From the NCBI RefSeq assembly GCF_021484805.1, contig NZ_CP090557.1, positions 1 through 64,000 of the forward strand: DNA of 64,000 nt, read 5' to 3'. The notes under the pieces were generated by a model, which did not search any database, was not told the origin of the DNA, and saw nothing but the letters and a program-made list of their open reading frames with translations. Shown in pieces: positions 17,836-26,418 of the stretch. The position numbers and the translations under genes are program-made. Source of the DNA: Tellurirhabdus bombi. GTDB lineage: Bacteria > Bacteroidota > Bacteroidia > Cytophagales > Spirosomataceae. Numbering within the stretch: position 1 is the stretch's first letter; the number at the start of each line of letters is the position of its first letter.

Positions 17836-18984
17836 CTAGCGCATTGTATCTGCTTTAGCGGTCGCATTGGCCGAAAGCATTTTATAAAGTGCGTCGCCTA
17901 CCCGCTGGTTGACAAGGGGGCTGGCGTGCGCGTCGTTACGGCCCACAATCCGATCTTTAGGATCCAGGTCTTTGGTAACACTGCTCACTTCCAGAATGGG
18001 TACCTGCTGCTGCGCAAAATAGGTTTCTACAGGCTGGGTATACATTTTGGTTTTCTCGAAATTGTGCGAGAACGGAAAGATAACCACGAACAGACGAACG
18101 TTATTTTTCTTGCTATAATCCACAAAACGACTCAGATCGCGGATGTGGCTGTTCAGAATCGTTGTGTCGGTGTAAACACGTTTGGCGTAATCCTGATAAG
18201 GCGCGAAGTTTCCGTGCGGCAGTTGCCAGTAAATGTAGTTCAGGAGATAAGAGCGGGCAAATAAAGGCCGGGTCGGGCCAGGAACATCGGAGTAAGGCTC
18301 AAAGCCCTGGGGGACAACGCCTCCGTCCCGGGCGGCTTTCTCAATATCATTCGGAAAGTACTGCAACACCATCCAATCGGGCTTAACGCCGTATTTTTCA
18401 AAGCGTTCGTATTCATCCCGCGTATCTGATCCCGAAACCCCTAAATTATAGACTTCGTACTTATCCCCCAGCTTTTGGGCCAGGACATTGGAAAAGCGAT
18501 CCTCTACATTCTTGATTCCGTGGCCCGCCGCAAAGGAGTCCCCAATGACCATTACTTTTGTTTTTCCCAGCGAATCGGCATGGTCTTCATCCCGGTATCC
18601 TTTTTCATTAACCGGGCTCCAATAGCGTTCAAACCAGATTTTTGAGGCCAGCGTGCTGTTTCCCTCGTGGCTCTGCGAAATGGTCATAAATACCATCTCC
18701 AGAAAAACCAGCAACACCAGCAGCGGCACAAACAGCGTGGCCACGTTAATCAGCCATTTCGGTGCTTTGGGATTCTTGACAATGTTGTAGTAAAAAATTC
18801 TCAGTAAATCGTAGAGGAAGAGAAATAAAACAACACCTTTGGCGAAGCGGATGTAGGCGTTGTCGAACAGGCCATGAAATGGATAGGAAAATGAAATTTT
18901 GAGTCGCTCGGGAAAAAACAGCAAAACTGCCAGCATGCTTATTAAAACAAGTCGCAGCAGGCTAGTAACTAATTTGGAGGTCAT
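17836..18984 (-). CDS. Membrane-anchored SGNH/GDSL-like hydrolase
   Basis: This 382-residue protein has two to three hydrophobic segments in the first 115 residues (RLVLISMLAVLLFFP, VVLFLFLYDLLRIFYY and LFVPLLVLLVFLEMVFMT). A large SGNH-like domain follows with VMVIGDSFAAGHG (block I nucleophile Ser), LGVSGSDT (block II Gly), FPNDIE (block III Asn) and NDAHASPLVNQR (block V Asp-x-x-His-like). Such proteins commonly add or remove acyl groups on envelope glycans; AlgX/DltD-like examples exist. Substrate and direction cannot be read from sequence. The active domain is probably on the periplasmic side. It lies near the polysaccharide cluster but has its own unit. Confidence 0.75.
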   Translation of the reverse strand: MTSKLVTSLLRLVLISMLAVLLFFPERLKISFSYPFHGLFDNAYIRFAKGVVLFLFLYDLLRIFYYNIVKNPKAPKWLINVATLFVPLLVLLVFLEMVFMTISQSHEGNSTLASKIWFERYWSPVNEKGYRDEDHADSLGKTKVMVIGDSFAAGHGIKNVEDRFSNVLAQKLGDKYEVYNLGVSGSDTRDEYERFEKYGVKPDWMVLQYFPNDIEKAARDGGVVPQGFEPYSDVPGPTRPLFARSYLLNYIYWQLPHGNFAPYQDYAKRVYTDTTILNSHIRDLSRFVDYSKKNNVRLFVVIFPFSHNFEKTKMYTQPVETYFAQQQVPILEVSSVTKDLDPKDRIVGRNDAHASPLVNQRVGDALYKMLSANATAKADTMR

Positions 18985-19191
18985 TGTATTTTAAATTGGT
19001 GGAAAAAGCAGGTATTCTTAGGGCGCCTTGATAAATTACCGGAAAAGTACAAACAAAGTGGCGCTATTCAAATGTTGTCTTCAGAAACCGAGCAATTGCT
19101 TGAGGGAAAGGCTGACGATTCTTTACCTTTATTTTTTGGATTGCTACGAAGAATGCGGTTGGCCTATTAGGCTGTTCAACCGCAAAAACAC

Positions 19192-19199
19192 TATATTTG
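19192..19199 (+). promoter_or_regulatory. -7 box for the Ppx/GppA gene
   Basis: TATATTTG is a full TAnnTTTG match. It overlaps the alternative TTG start at 19197, which favours the downstream TTG at 19233 as the true start. No -33 TTG stands at normal spacing. Confidence 0.45.
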
Positions 19200-19232
19200 G
19201 CCGTTTTCATTTACTTTTTCGTTTACATTATT

Positions 19233-20120
19233 TTGAAACTAGCAGCCATTGATATCGGCTCCAACGCCGCCCGTTTGCAGATTTCAACCGTTCTGCACGT
19301 CGACGATGTGATTAGTTTTAAGCGCGTCGAGTATGTCCGCTTCCCGCTGCGTTTGGGGCATGATGTTTTTACATTTGGCAAACTTACTCCCGAGAGCGAA
19401 GCCCGAACCACCAAGCTGATGGAAGTTTATCGGCTCTTGATGGAATTACACGAAGTCGAAGACTACATGGCCTGCGCCACGTCGGCCATGCGTGAATCCC
19501 AGAACGGACACGAGGTAAGCGCCCGCATCAAGCAAGCAACCGGCATCGATATTCACATTATTGACGGCCAGAAAGAAGCGGAAATCATCAACAACGTGGT
19601 CGTCCAGGCGCTGGACGAGCGGCAGTATCTGCACATCGATGTAGGCGGTGGCAGCACCGAACTAAACGTATACCTGAATCGCCAGAAAGTTGCTTCTAAA
19701 TCCTTTAAAATTGGTTCAGTACGGCTCCTGGAAGGAAAAGAAACCAAAGGCGCGTGGCAAAAAATGGAAAGCTGGATTAACGAAAATGTTGATAAAAGCC
19801 AGAAAATCATGGCGGTCGGTACCGGCGGAAACATCAACAAAATCTTTAATCTGGTCACTAAATTTTCCGACAATACCACCACGCTGGACGAGATTATCCG
19901 GATGAAAAATTACATCGCTGGCTTTAGTCTGGATGACCGGATCAACAAGCTTCGTCTGAATGCCGACCGGGCTGATGTGATTATCCCGGCGTCTGATATT
20001 TACATCTCGGTAATGCAGTGGGCGGGGGCCGCCAACATCATTGTTCCAGACTTAGGATTGCGGGATGGGATTATCCAGCTTGTCTATAATCGCTTGCTCA
20101 AGAAGCAGTCAAAAAAATAA
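19233..20120 (+). CDS. Ppx/GppA family phosphatase
   Basis: This 295-residue protein has the actin-like ATPase fold of exopolyphosphatase and pppGpp phosphohydrolase: LAAIDIGSNAARLQIS (phosphate-1 loop), HIDVGGGSTELNV (phosphate-2) and MAVGTGGNINKI (adenosine-like). It ends at about 300 residues without the C-terminal HD domain of long Ppx/GppA. Short forms like this are common in Bacteroidota and may act on polyphosphate, pppGpp or both. The family start MKLAAIDIGSN places translation at TTG 19233. A strong terminator follows. Confidence 0.88.
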   Translation: MKLAAIDIGSNAARLQISTVLHVDDVISFKRVEYVRFPLRLGHDVFTFGKLTPESEARTTKLMEVYRLLMELHEVEDYMACATSAMRESQNGHEVSARIKQATGIDIHIIDGQKEAEIINNVVVQALDERQYLHIDVGGGSTELNVYLNRQKVASKSFKIGSVRLLEGKETKGAWQKMESWINENVDKSQKIMAVGTGGNINKIFNLVTKFSDNTTTLDEIIRMKNYIAGFSLDDRINKLRLNADRADVIIPASDIYISVMQWAGAANIIVPDLGLRDGIIQLVYNRLLKKQSKK

Positions 20121-20143
20121 TCCTTCTTCGATTAGTCAATAAA

Positions 20144-20178
20144 AAACCCCAGTAAAATAATATTACTGGGGTTTCCTT
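20144..20178 (+). terminator. Intrinsic terminator after the Ppx/GppA gene
   Basis: A perfect 12-bp stem (20144-20155 / 20163-20174, core CCCCAGTAA) with a 7-base loop ends in T-rich sequence. Confidence 0.85.
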
Positions 20179-20237
20179 TAGCATATTCTCTATCTATTTA
20201 CTAAGTTTCTTGTGCGGTTTAGACACCCACAAAAAAA

Positions 20238-20266
20238 TTTGGTCACATCTGATCTGAATATTTTCG
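20238..20266 (+). promoter_or_regulatory. Promoter-like pair for the FemAB/GNAT-like gene
   Basis: TTTG (20238-20241), 17 bases, then TATTTTCG (20259-20266, one mismatch to TAnnTTTG). The ATG at 20274 is only 7 bases beyond the box, so the leader would be absent or a few bases long. Confidence 0.4.
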
Positions 20267-20273
20267 TCATTTA

Positions 20274-21215
20274 ATGCACAAAATTATACAACTGACTAAT
20301 CCTCAAGCTGATCAGATTCCAAAATTTATAGAAAAAAACTTTTTATTTTTTCAGCCCCGTCATTTTCTTAATCAACCGGACTGTCCACTCCATTATTTTG
20401 CCGCTGTCAACCAGCATACCGGACTGGCAGAACTACACGGAATTTTATACGAACGGAATGGTTGGGCGATAAGTCCTTCGGCGGCTTCGTTCGGTGGAAT
20501 TGAATTTCGGGACAATTTACCCACCAAGGTCTTAACGGATTTCATTCAGGCAATGATTTCCTTCTGCCGGGCCAACTCGTTGAAAGGGATTCGCCTGCTT
20601 TCTTATCCGTTTTGTTACGTGCCCAAAAACGCGCAGCTCCTGCACGAAGCACTTCTGGCGTCTGGTTATTGCGTCAGCTACGACGATCTCAATTATCACC
20701 TTCCCGTCACCAGCCAGCCATTGCTGAAATCGTTGTCGTCTTTCAAGCGCAATACACTTCGGAAAAGTAAACGGGCGGGATTTCACGGAGCGATCTGGCA
20801 ACAACCTGACATTCATCAGTTGTTTGAATTTATTCGGCAAGCCCGTGAGCGGCGGGGCATTCCCCTTACCATTTCAGAAGAAAAACTAGGGAGCCTCATC
20901 CAGGATTTTCCCGACGTCTGCCACGTATTCGCGGTCTGGCAGCAAGATCGGCTGGCTGCAACTTCCGTAGGTATTCGCGTGGCCCCCGGCATTCTGTACC
21001 ATTTTATGGGAGCTGATCACGGTGATTTTCTGGCGTATAGCCCTACAGTTTTGCTCGTCGAAACTTTATACAATTATTGCCAGGAAAATAACATTACACT
21101 TCTTGATCTGGGTACTGCCAGCAGCTACGGCGTCCGAAACGAAGGCTTAGCTTTCTTTAAACGACTTCTGGGGGGCCTGGAAAGTCCTAAATACGCCTAC
21201 GAGCTGGCGTTTTAA
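20274..21215 (+). CDS. GNAT/FemAB-like acyltransferase
   Basis: This 313-residue soluble protein looks like a double-GNAT FemAB-type transferase. The N-terminal half contains a hydrophobic beta-sheet segment (ISPSAASFGGIEF). The C-terminal half has LSSFKRNTLRKSKRAGF, a basic stretch typical of the FemAB inter-domain region, and then VFAVWQQDRLAATSVGI and YSPTVLLVETLYNYCQENNI. FemAB-like enzymes attach amino acids or acyl groups to cell-wall or exopolysaccharide precursors. The real donor is unknown. It is convergent with the flippase gene, with stops overlapping by 4 bases, at the edge of the polysaccharide cluster. Confidence 0.68.
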   Translation: MHKIIQLTNPQADQIPKFIEKNFLFFQPRHFLNQPDCPLHYFAAVNQHTGLAELHGILYERNGWAISPSAASFGGIEFRDNLPTKVLTDFIQAMISFCRANSLKGIRLLSYPFCYVPKNAQLLHEALLASGYCVSYDDLNYHLPVTSQPLLKSLSSFKRNTLRKSKRAGFHGAIWQQPDIHQLFEFIRQARERRGIPLTISEEKLGSLIQDFPDVCHVFAVWQQDRLAATSVGIRVAPGILYHFMGADHGDFLAYSPTVLLVETLYNYCQENNITLLDLGTASSYGVRNEGLAFFKRLLGGLESPKYAYELAF

Positions 21216-22723
21216 TTGACTGGCTTTCGCTTCGTGACCATCGCCCAGAAAGAAGCCACAATGTGATTGATGTCTTCAGAAACCCGCAGCAGTAAAATGA
21301 GGCCCACAAACAAGCCCGTTAAAACGGCCGAGCGAAAGACAATACTGGTTAGCGTGAAAAATAAATCGCCCTGCCACTCCGGTAAAATCAGCGACACGAG
21401 GTACGTTACAATTAGCACAAATAAAGCTTTCAGCGCCGCCGTGGTGAATGGCAACATCTTGTAAAAAACCCAGACCAGTGACACCCGGCTTACAGTATAC
21501 AGCAACGTGGTCAGTGCCGTCGCCAGGGCCGCGCCGTTAAACCCATACAGCGGAATCAGGTAGGAATTGGCGGCGATGGCTACCAGCGCCATCACAATAA
21601 CCAGGTAGGTCGAATAGCGAAAATGCTTGGAATAAGTAATCATTTCGGCGTTCAGGCCCATCGCCATATCGATCAGCTTCGAGAGCGAAATAAACAAAAC
21701 CACCCATTTCCCCTGGCTGTATAAATCGGCTTTGGGCAAGACGCCGAGAATGCCGTCGATGTTGGTAAAAACCAGCAAAAAGGCCAAACCGCCTACCAAA
21801 AGCTGGTTCAAGGATGATTTGCGGTACAACTCGAGCACGTGCGTCCAGTTTTCTTCCCGGATGGAGTTCGCCAGCAAAGGCGTTGAAATCTGGGTAATGG
21901 ATTTACGGGGAATTTCGATGATCCCGGCGATGTAGGTCGCAATGATGAAAATAGCCGTTTCTTTCAGCCCTTCACCGTGCGACAGCATAGTCCGGTCAAT
22001 CAGCATCACCAGATTAATTCCAACCCCGCCCATCACGATAAATAGGCCGTAATAGACCATTTGCCGAAACATGCCGTTACGTAGCTGGCCGAAGTCAAAG
22101 CGCAGTGAAAACCGCCCGAGGTGCGCAATATAAAATAGTAGAATAATAACCGCTGATCCATAAGACGCTACCAGCAGATAGATCATCAGGTCAAAACTGT
22201 ACCAACCCAGCCCAAATAGCAGGACAATAAATACGTTCGCCAGCTTTAAATACACCTCCCGCACAAAAGTTGGAATGGCAATGCGGGCATTGTTTCGGCA
22301 ATAGGCTTCCAGCACGACCAGATAAATCCAGAAAATAGTCAGCGGAACGACCAAAGCATGGTACGGAATCAACTCCGGTGATTTGGCGGAGAAATAATTC
22401 TGGATTTGTTCTTCAAACAGGAAGTAGGCAAGCGTAAACAGGGCAACGCCAATCAGAGGAAACGACAGCAGAAAGCCCAGAAAACCATTGTGTTTGGTTT
22501 TGTCATCCCGGAAATAACTGAAAAACCGGTCGCCGATAAAGGGCGTTCCCAAGTGCGCAAAAGCTGCAAAAACCAGGCTGTTTTCCAGCAGGATACGCGA
22601 AATAGCCAACTGGTGGGGCTCCAGGAATTCGGGCGAAACCAGAAGCTGGTTTACAATGCCAATCGCAACGCCAATGTAGGCCCCCAGACTGGCTTTGAGG
22701 CTCTGGCGAATAATGATTCCCAT
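21212..22723 (-). CDS. Polysaccharide flippase (Wzx/MOP superfamily)
   Basis: This 503-residue protein has about 12-14 hydrophobic helices throughout and the general look of MATE/MOP-type lipopolysaccharide exporters. RIPRKSIT-like charged loops (IPRKSITQISTPLLA) and the polysaccharide-biosynthesis C-terminal block (YLIPLYGFNGAALATALTTL) are recognisable. It should flip an undecaprenyl-linked glycan unit across the inner membrane. It is the last gene of the leftward arm of the cluster, 1 base after the TylF-like methyltransferase gene. No polymerase (Wzy) or chain-length protein is visible. Confidence 0.85.
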   Translation of the reverse strand: MGIIIRQSLKASLGAYIGVAIGIVNQLLVSPEFLEPHQLAISRILLENSLVFAAFAHLGTPFIGDRFFSYFRDDKTKHNGFLGFLLSFPLIGVALFTLAYFLFEEQIQNYFSAKSPELIPYHALVVPLTIFWIYLVVLEAYCRNNARIAIPTFVREVYLKLANVFIVLLFGLGWYSFDLMIYLLVASYGSAVIILLFYIAHLGRFSLRFDFGQLRNGMFRQMVYYGLFIVMGGVGINLVMLIDRTMLSHGEGLKETAIFIIATYIAGIIEIPRKSITQISTPLLANSIREENWTHVLELYRKSSLNQLLVGGLAFLLVFTNIDGILGVLPKADLYSQGKWVVLFISLSKLIDMAMGLNAEMITYSKHFRYSTYLVIVMALVAIAANSYLIPLYGFNGAALATALTTLLYTVSRVSLVWVFYKMLPFTTAALKALFVLIVTYLVSLILPEWQGDLFFTLTSIVFRSAVLTGLFVGLILLLRVSEDINHIVASFWAMVTKRKPVN

Positions 22724-22724
22724 T

Positions 22725-23474
22725 TTACAGTTTTACAGCCATGCGGCCCGTATAGTCGATCCGGTTGAGCAGCAACGGAATGTTGTTTTCGGCAAAGTAC
22801 TGATCAACCGCTTTGCGCGCTCCATGCCAGTGGCCGTAGTCGTCAATAATCAAGACACCACCTTTGGCCAAACGCGGGTACAAGTGCACCAATTCATGAT
22901 AAGTCGATTCGTACCAGTCGGTGTCCAGTCGCAGCAAGGCGATTGTTTCGGGTAATACCTGCGGAATTGTGTCCTCCACTTTCCCTTTGACGTACTGAAT
23001 CTGCGCTGCCGGGTAAGCCGTCCGACCCATATTCTGCTGCACGTCGGGCAAGTCGGCCAGGCATTTATCGCGACCATCCCAGGTTTCGAACGCCTGGTCG
23101 CCCACAAAGTTGACGTCATTTTCGGTTGGCTCGCTCATGCCCTCGAACGTATCGTACAGATACAATTTCCGGTTGGTTTGCTTTTCGGCTAGTAGCGTCA
23201 AGGCACTCATCATCGAACTACCACCCCGCCAGACACCACATTCGACAAAATCCCCCTCGATTCTGGCTTTCAGCACGTATTGCACCGCCTGATGCAGCGC
23301 GAACAGCCGCTCCTGCGAAGTCATGGTATAGGGGCGACACTGCTCATACAAGCGCATAAACGCTTTTTCGCCCGTCATGTCGGCTTGTTTCAACTGCTCA
23401 TCTTTCAAGCGGGTAACGCCGTAGCCGAAGCGGTTGGCGAGACTGATGATGCTTTTTCTAAGACCTTTTGTCAT
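22725..23474 (-). CDS. TylF/MycF-family O-methyltransferase
   Basis: This 249-residue class I SAM-dependent methyltransferase has DFVECGVWRGGSSMMSAL (motif I), YLYDTFEGMSEP, LLRLDTDWYESTYHELVHLY, and GGVLIIDDYGHWHGA with the metal-binding Asp pair. These are signatures of the macrocin O-methyltransferase family. Members methylate sugar hydroxyls in a metal-dependent way, so here it probably decorates a glycan unit. It sits between a glycosyltransferase and the flippase with gaps of 1 and 6 bases. Confidence 0.9.
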   Translation of the reverse strand: MTKGLRKSIISLANRFGYGVTRLKDEQLKQADMTGEKAFMRLYEQCRPYTMTSQERLFALHQAVQYVLKARIEGDFVECGVWRGGSSMMSALTLLAEKQTNRKLYLYDTFEGMSEPTENDVNFVGDQAFETWDGRDKCLADLPDVQQNMGRTAYPAAQIQYVKGKVEDTIPQVLPETIALLRLDTDWYESTYHELVHLYPRLAKGGVLIIDDYGHWHGARKAVDQYFAENNIPLLLNRIDYTGRMAVKL

Positions 23475-23480
23475 TCTATT

Positions 23481-24578
23481 TTAAAAAAGAATCGCCTTTA
23501 ACTTGTCAATCTGCTGGTGCATTTCGTAGTCCCGTTCCATTTTTCGGCGGGCCTCCTGCCCCATTTCAGCCGCCCGGTTCGGATTACCAAGCAACTCAAT
23601 GATGTATTTTGCCATGCCATCAACATCGCCTTCCTCAACCAAATAGCCCGTTTTTTCGTGTTCAACGGCTTCTTTAATTCCAGCGTGTCGCGTACTGACA
23701 ATTGGCAGTCCGGCGGCGGAGGCTTCCAGAACCGTGTTGGGTGTCCCTTCTGAATCACCGTTTTCGGGATTGACGACCGAGTGCTGAACAAACAGCCGCG
23801 CTTTGCGGTGCCATTCGGCAATTTCATCCGCGGTCTTCACGCCCAGAAACTGCACGGCATGACGCAGTTGCAATTTGTCCACCAGCTTTTTACAGGTCTC
23901 CAGCAGTTCGCCGCTGCCAATCATGACCAGCTGGGCGTCGGGGTGCGTTTCCAGTACTTTATCGAAAGCCTGGATCGTTAAATGCGGCGCTTTTTTACCT
24001 GCAAAACGCCCAACGGCCAGCACAATTTTATCGGCTTTTTCGGGTGCCGCCCCGTAAAATTTCTCAACGTCAACGCCGTATGGATTGAGCTTCACCTTTT
24101 CGGCACTGGCTCCCAACTGAATCAACTGCTCGGCCATATCGCCCGAAACAGCTATAATCGCTTTGGCCTGCGCGAACAGTTTTTTATAATCGTCTTTGTT
24201 TTCCTCAATTGTTGGTCGATACGAAGCATCAAAACCGTGAAAATGAACCACCAAAGGTACATTGGCTTTGCGGCAGGCATCCATCACGCCACAACCCGTC
24301 GGCCCGTATTCAGCCAGCAGCACGTCGGGTTTCTGCTCGTTCAGATATGCCGTCAGCGCCCGGGTGTAAAAAGCGGGATACAGGGCTGGAATCACCCGTT
24401 TTATCCCAACCCGCACCGGCTCGGCCAGCGGCATATGAATAATGCTTTCGCCTTCTTTATTTTGATACGGTCGCCAGCCACCCGTCAGCGTCAGGGCCGG
24501 ATCCAGGTATTTCAGGTGGTTATAGATGAAAGTCTCCGGGTAGTTATTCGCGTTTGGATAGGCAATGCAAAGTTTCAT
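23481..24578 (-). CDS. Glycosyltransferase family 4
   Basis: This protein of about 365 residues has the GT-B fold. The N-terminal acceptor domain contains YPETFIYNHLKYL and VPLVVHFHGFDAS. The donor domain contains VGRFAGKKAPHLTIQAFDK, then EGTPNTVLEASAAGLPIVST with the retaining EX7E-type glutamates, and GYLVEEGDVDGMAKYI. The ETFI-type start resembles colanic-acid WcaL-like transferases. Sugar and linkage are unknown. I start at the ATG at 24578 (MKLCIAYPNANNY), four bases after the upstream methyltransferase stop, rather than at 24602. Confidence 0.88.
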   Translation of the reverse strand: MKLCIAYPNANNYPETFIYNHLKYLDPALTLTGGWRPYQNKEGESIIHMPLAEPVRVGIKRVIPALYPAFYTRALTAYLNEQKPDVLLAEYGPTGCGVMDACRKANVPLVVHFHGFDASYRPTIEENKDDYKKLFAQAKAIIAVSGDMAEQLIQLGASAEKVKLNPYGVDVEKFYGAAPEKADKIVLAVGRFAGKKAPHLTIQAFDKVLETHPDAQLVMIGSGELLETCKKLVDKLQLRHAVQFLGVKTADEIAEWHRKARLFVQHSVVNPENGDSEGTPNTVLEASAAGLPIVSTRHAGIKEAVEHEKTGYLVEEGDVDGMAKYIIELLGNPNRAAEMGQEARRKMERDYEMHQQIDKLKAILF

Positions 24579-24582
24579 ACGC

Positions 24583-25314
24583 TTATATTTTCCTTCCAAC
24601 AACCAGGTACGTACAAGCGTCTTTATCGCGCGTTTCCTGCGAAGTCGTTTTATCGAATAACTGAATCAATAACTGCATCAGAAACGTAAAAGGCGGCCAG
24701 GCCCATTTTGGTATCTTAAACAAGAAACCGTCCTGAAACAGTTGCAAACCCATCGCCGAGCGGCCAATAATTCCCCGAAAAGCAACCACCTCAAACCCAT
24801 TTCTAGCCACAATTTTCTGCAAACCCGCCGAAGTCCAGCGCCAAAAATCCGTTGGATCGGGATGATACATCCAGTAACCATGCGTTGTGAGCAACAGCGT
24901 TCCACCCGGTTTCAGAATGCGGCAAGCTTCCCGCAGATAGCCTTCGGGGTCTTCAACGTGTTCCAACACTTGCGTCGACAACACCACATCAACCTGATTA
25001 TCGGCCATTTGAATCCGGCTGTCGGAGCCAATGTGTACTTCGGCGTGCGGGTTCCAGGCCAGATCAATGCCCAGATAGTTGACATTTTCCGGCGGAAACA
25101 AGGATACATACGGCTTCGTCCCGCACCCAAAATCAGCCAGCGTAATGCGACCCGAGCGAGTCAATGGGTCCACAAACGACGTTTTGGCGTATTGCACCAG
25201 TTCGCGCAGTTTTGTCAGGTAATACCGCCGGGGATTGGCCAGACCGGGTTTGATCCGGTAATGTTCTTCCGGATTGTCGGGCAGGGCTTCGGTGCGAACG
25301 CTGGTGTCACTCAT
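24583..25314 (-). CDS. Class I SAM-dependent methyltransferase
   Basis: This 243-residue methyltransferase of the type-11 group has ITLADFGCGTKPYVSLF (SAM-binding motif I), LGIDLAWNPHAEV, VDVVLSTQVLEHVEDPEGYL and ILKPGGTLLLTTHG. Its acceptor is unknown; context suggests a sugar or lipid-linked glycan. Its start overlaps the stop of wecB by 4 bases (ATGA), showing translational coupling in the leftward operon. Confidence 0.87.
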   Translation of the reverse strand: MSDTSVRTEALPDNPEEHYRIKPGLANPRRYYLTKLRELVQYAKTSFVDPLTRSGRITLADFGCGTKPYVSLFPPENVNYLGIDLAWNPHAEVHIGSDSRIQMADNQVDVVLSTQVLEHVEDPEGYLREACRILKPGGTLLLTTHGYWMYHPDPTDFWRWTSAGLQKIVARNGFEVVAFRGIIGRSAMGLQLFQDGFLFKIPKWAWPPFTFLMQLLIQLFDKTTSQETRDKDACTYLVVGRKI

Positions 25315-26417
25315 GCCGGTTCCTGATAAGTCTCGTTAATAAAGGCCGCAATTCGTCCGGCCGCCTGGCCGTCCCACAATTGCGGAATCTGGCCTTGCTT
25401 GGCTTTACCATCCAGGATTTCCAAGACTTTTTCGTGCACCGTTACTGAATTCAGATCAGCCAGCAACTGGTTTGTTCCAACCTCTACCGTCACGGGGCGT
25501 TCGGTGCTGTCGCGGAAGGTCAGACAAGGCACTTGCAGGTAAGTCGTTTCTTCCTGAATCCCGCCCGAATCGGTCACGATAATGGCGGCATTTTCCATCA
25601 GGTTCAGGAATTCCAAGTAGCCTTGTGGTTCCAGCAAACGCAGGTTCGGAATGGCCGTTAAGCGCTCCCAAAGTTCGAAGCGTTTCAGGTTGTTTTCGGT
25701 ACGTGGGTGAATCGGGAAAAGCACCGTTTTGTAGACCGCAGTATCTTCCACAATCTGCACAATGCTTTGCAAGCCGCCTTCGGCATCTACGTTGGCGGGC
25801 CGGTGCATGGTCATAACCACGTAGCTTTTCGGCTCCAGACCCATCTGCCCAACGGTGTTCAATTCGGCGGCTTTTTTGCGGTAGTGCACGAGCGAATCGA
25901 TCATGACGTTACCGACAAAATGTACTTTCTGATCGTTCACACCTTCCCGTTTCAGATTGTCCAGTCCGGCCTGTTCCGTCACAAAAAGATGATCCGAAAT
26001 GCTGTCGGTCAGAATGCGGTTGATTTCTTCGGGCATCCGACGGTCACCACTGCGTAAACCCGCCTCCACGTGAACCACCGGAATGTGCATTTTCACGGCG
26101 ACCAACGCACAGGCAATCGTCGAGGTCACGTCGCCCACCACCAGAATGACATCGGGTTTTTCCGTTTCCACCACCTGCTCAAATTCCAGCATGATCCGTG
26201 CCGTTTGCTGCGCGTGCGAGCCGCCCCCAATGCCGAGAAAATAGTCTGGCTTAGGCAATTCGAGCTGGTTGAAAAACACATCGCTCATCTTGGCGTCGTA
26301 ATGCTGGCCGGTATGAACGATTTTCGACTGAATTTGCGGGTATTGCTGAAAAGCCCGGTGCAGCGGTGCGACTTTCATGAAGTTGGGCCGCGCACCCACA
26401 ATATTTAAAATTTTCAT
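25311..26417 (-). CDS. wecB: UDP-N-acetylglucosamine 2-epimerase (non-hydrolysing)
   Basis: This 368-residue enzyme converts UDP-GlcNAc to UDP-ManNAc in the cytoplasm. The start MKILNIVGARPNFMKVAPLH, HVEAGLRSGDRRMPEEINR, the downstream Asp-His-rich region and VTDSGGIQEETTYLQVPCL with TERPVTVEVGTNQL are all diagnostic. It supplies an activated ManNAc-type sugar to the glycan made by this cluster. A matching UDP-ManNAc dehydrogenase is not seen. It lies 1 base downstream of a GT4 gene in the same operon. Confidence 0.95.
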   Translation of the reverse strand: MKILNIVGARPNFMKVAPLHRAFQQYPQIQSKIVHTGQHYDAKMSDVFFNQLELPKPDYFLGIGGGSHAQQTARIMLEFEQVVETEKPDVILVVGDVTSTIACALVAVKMHIPVVHVEAGLRSGDRRMPEEINRILTDSISDHLFVTEQAGLDNLKREGVNDQKVHFVGNVMIDSLVHYRKKAAELNTVGQMGLEPKSYVVMTMHRPANVDAEGGLQSIVQIVEDTAVYKTVLFPIHPRTENNLKRFELWERLTAIPNLRLLEPQGYLEFLNLMENAAIIVTDSGGIQEETTYLQVPCLTFRDSTERPVTVEVGTNQLLADLNSVTVHEKVLEILDGKAKQGQIPQLWDGQAAGRIAAFINETYQEPA

Positions 26418-26418
26418 C

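Noticed and set aside
17571-17867. Open frame of about 98 codons across the metH leader (minus)
   Set aside because: Covers the SAM riboswitch and its promoter; RNA structure explains the conservation better than coding.
19028-19232. Possible small gene upstream of the Ppx/GppA gene
   Set aside because: The frame contains the -7 box and overlaps the next gene; no domain or start signal.
23982-24689. Open frame of about 235 codons on the plus strand
   Set aside because: Antisense to a GT4 gene and the methyltransferase next to it, both with clear motifs.
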